The position numbers were made by a program, and so were the translations under genes. Below, one piece after another: positions 15,607-15,856 of a DNA stretch of 15,856 nucleotides; the first letter of the stretch is position 1; every line of letters begins with the position of its first letter. The notes beneath the pieces were generated by a model. It searched no databases, was not told the origin of the DNA, and saw only the letters and a list, made by a program, of their open reading frames with translations. This DNA comes from Marinobacter sp. (lineage in GTDB: Bacteria; Pseudomonadota; Gammaproteobacteria; Pseudomonadales; Oleiphilaceae): the NCBI GenBank assembly GCA_017643965.1, contig JAEPMM010000025.1, positions 1 to 15,856 on the forward strand, read 5' to 3'.

Positions 15607-15856
15607 GCGACCTCCGCGTCGTTGAGGGGAAGACGCATCTGAGCCTTCGCCGTTAGATAACCCGTGAGATATTTCTCCAGGTTCTTGAGGTGCCGCCGCT
15701 CGGCTTTGCTGTCAAGGTTACCGTCGTCACACTGTTGAGATGTGTCCTGAACTTTGTGGAGCAGACTTTCAGCGTTGGGTGAGAACGGCGCTAACTGTCC
15801 GATGGTGTCGAGTGACAACGCCGAAATAGCGGCCCAGGCATTCTTCGGATTGGAAA
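15603..15856 (-). CDS. C-terminal end of the first gene of the recombinase operon (5' part outside window)
   Basis: The frame is open from the window edge, giving 83 visible residues: SNPKNAWAAISALSLDTIGQ..., a charged helix LDSKAERRHLKNLEKYLTGYLTAKAQM, and an end at LNDAEVA. A TTG at 15818 could act as a start, but the frame continues unbroken past it and there is no convincing binding site, so I read this as the tail of a longer protein. Its stop overlaps the GTG of the 788-aa gene (GTGA), so it is the upstream partner in the same operon. By analogy with multi-recombinase elements it may be a third tyrosine recombinase, with this tail following its catalytic Tyr, but no recombinase motif is in the visible part. 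Confidence 0.7.
   Translation of the reverse strand, partial: SNPKNAWAAISALSLDTIGQLAPFSPNAESLLHKVQDTSQQCDDGNLDSKAERRHLKNLEKYLTGYLTAKAQMRLPLNDAEVA

Noticed and set aside
1..15856. CRISPR arrays, tRNA or rRNA genes, transposase insertion sequences
   Set aside because: I saw no regularly spaced repeats, no cloverleaf-like sequence with CCA end, and no DDE or Y1/HUH transposase; only tyrosine-recombinase mobility genes are present.

Overview
The window looks like an accessory (genomic-island) stretch of a moderately GC-rich bacterium, most likely a gammaproteobacterium of the Marinobacter/Pseudomonas/Halomonas kind. That assignment rests on the general look of the proteins and codon use, not on a marker gene, so it is only a suggestion. 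No rRNA, tRNA, CRISPR array or core housekeeping gene is visible. Nearly every gene is about defence or DNA mobility.

Region 1 (1-7384, + strand) is a type I restriction-modification operon with passengers. In order it holds the 3' part of hsdS (start outside the window), an FRG-domain gene and a cysteine phosphatase gene overlapping by 8 nt, a RhuM-Fic fusion gene, full-length hsdR, an unrecognised gene broken by an in-frame amber codon, and a 112-aa hypothetical gene. The hsdS-FRG-phosphatase and hsdR-broken gene-112-aa blocks are tightly packed. The variable half of hsdS and the FRG/phosphatase pair are visibly more AT-rich than the rhuM-fic and hsdR genes, as expected for swapped or inserted cargo.

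Region 2 (7465-9888) is a compact integrase module. An XRE-type regulator (- strand) faces a divergent operon (+ strand) of a small excisionase-like HTH protein, an Arm-domain tyrosine integrase and two small hypothetical proteins, with overlapping or abutting reading frames. The shared 152-bp control region holds a sigma70-like promoter and an inverted repeat that could be an operator.

Region 3 (9899-15856, - strand) is the most unusual part. It is a leftward operon of a gene cut by the window edge, a 788-aa protein, a 985-aa tyrosine recombinase and a 115-aa hypothetical protein. The first three overlap by 4 and 8 nt. The 985-aa protein carries a complete tyrosine-recombinase active site. 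The 788-aa protein seems to hold two recombinase-like domains, neither complete: the second has the Arg and HxxR boxes but Phe where the nucleophilic Tyr should be, and the first is degenerate but has a Tyr-Tyr at the matching place. This architecture recalls multi-recombinase mobile elements (Tn554-type TnpABC, recombinase-in-trio elements, gamma-mobile-trio systems), but I cannot assign it firmly to one. A reasonable reading is a defence-carrying island moved by a multi-recombinase machine, next to or nested with an independent integrase module; the element ends are not visible.
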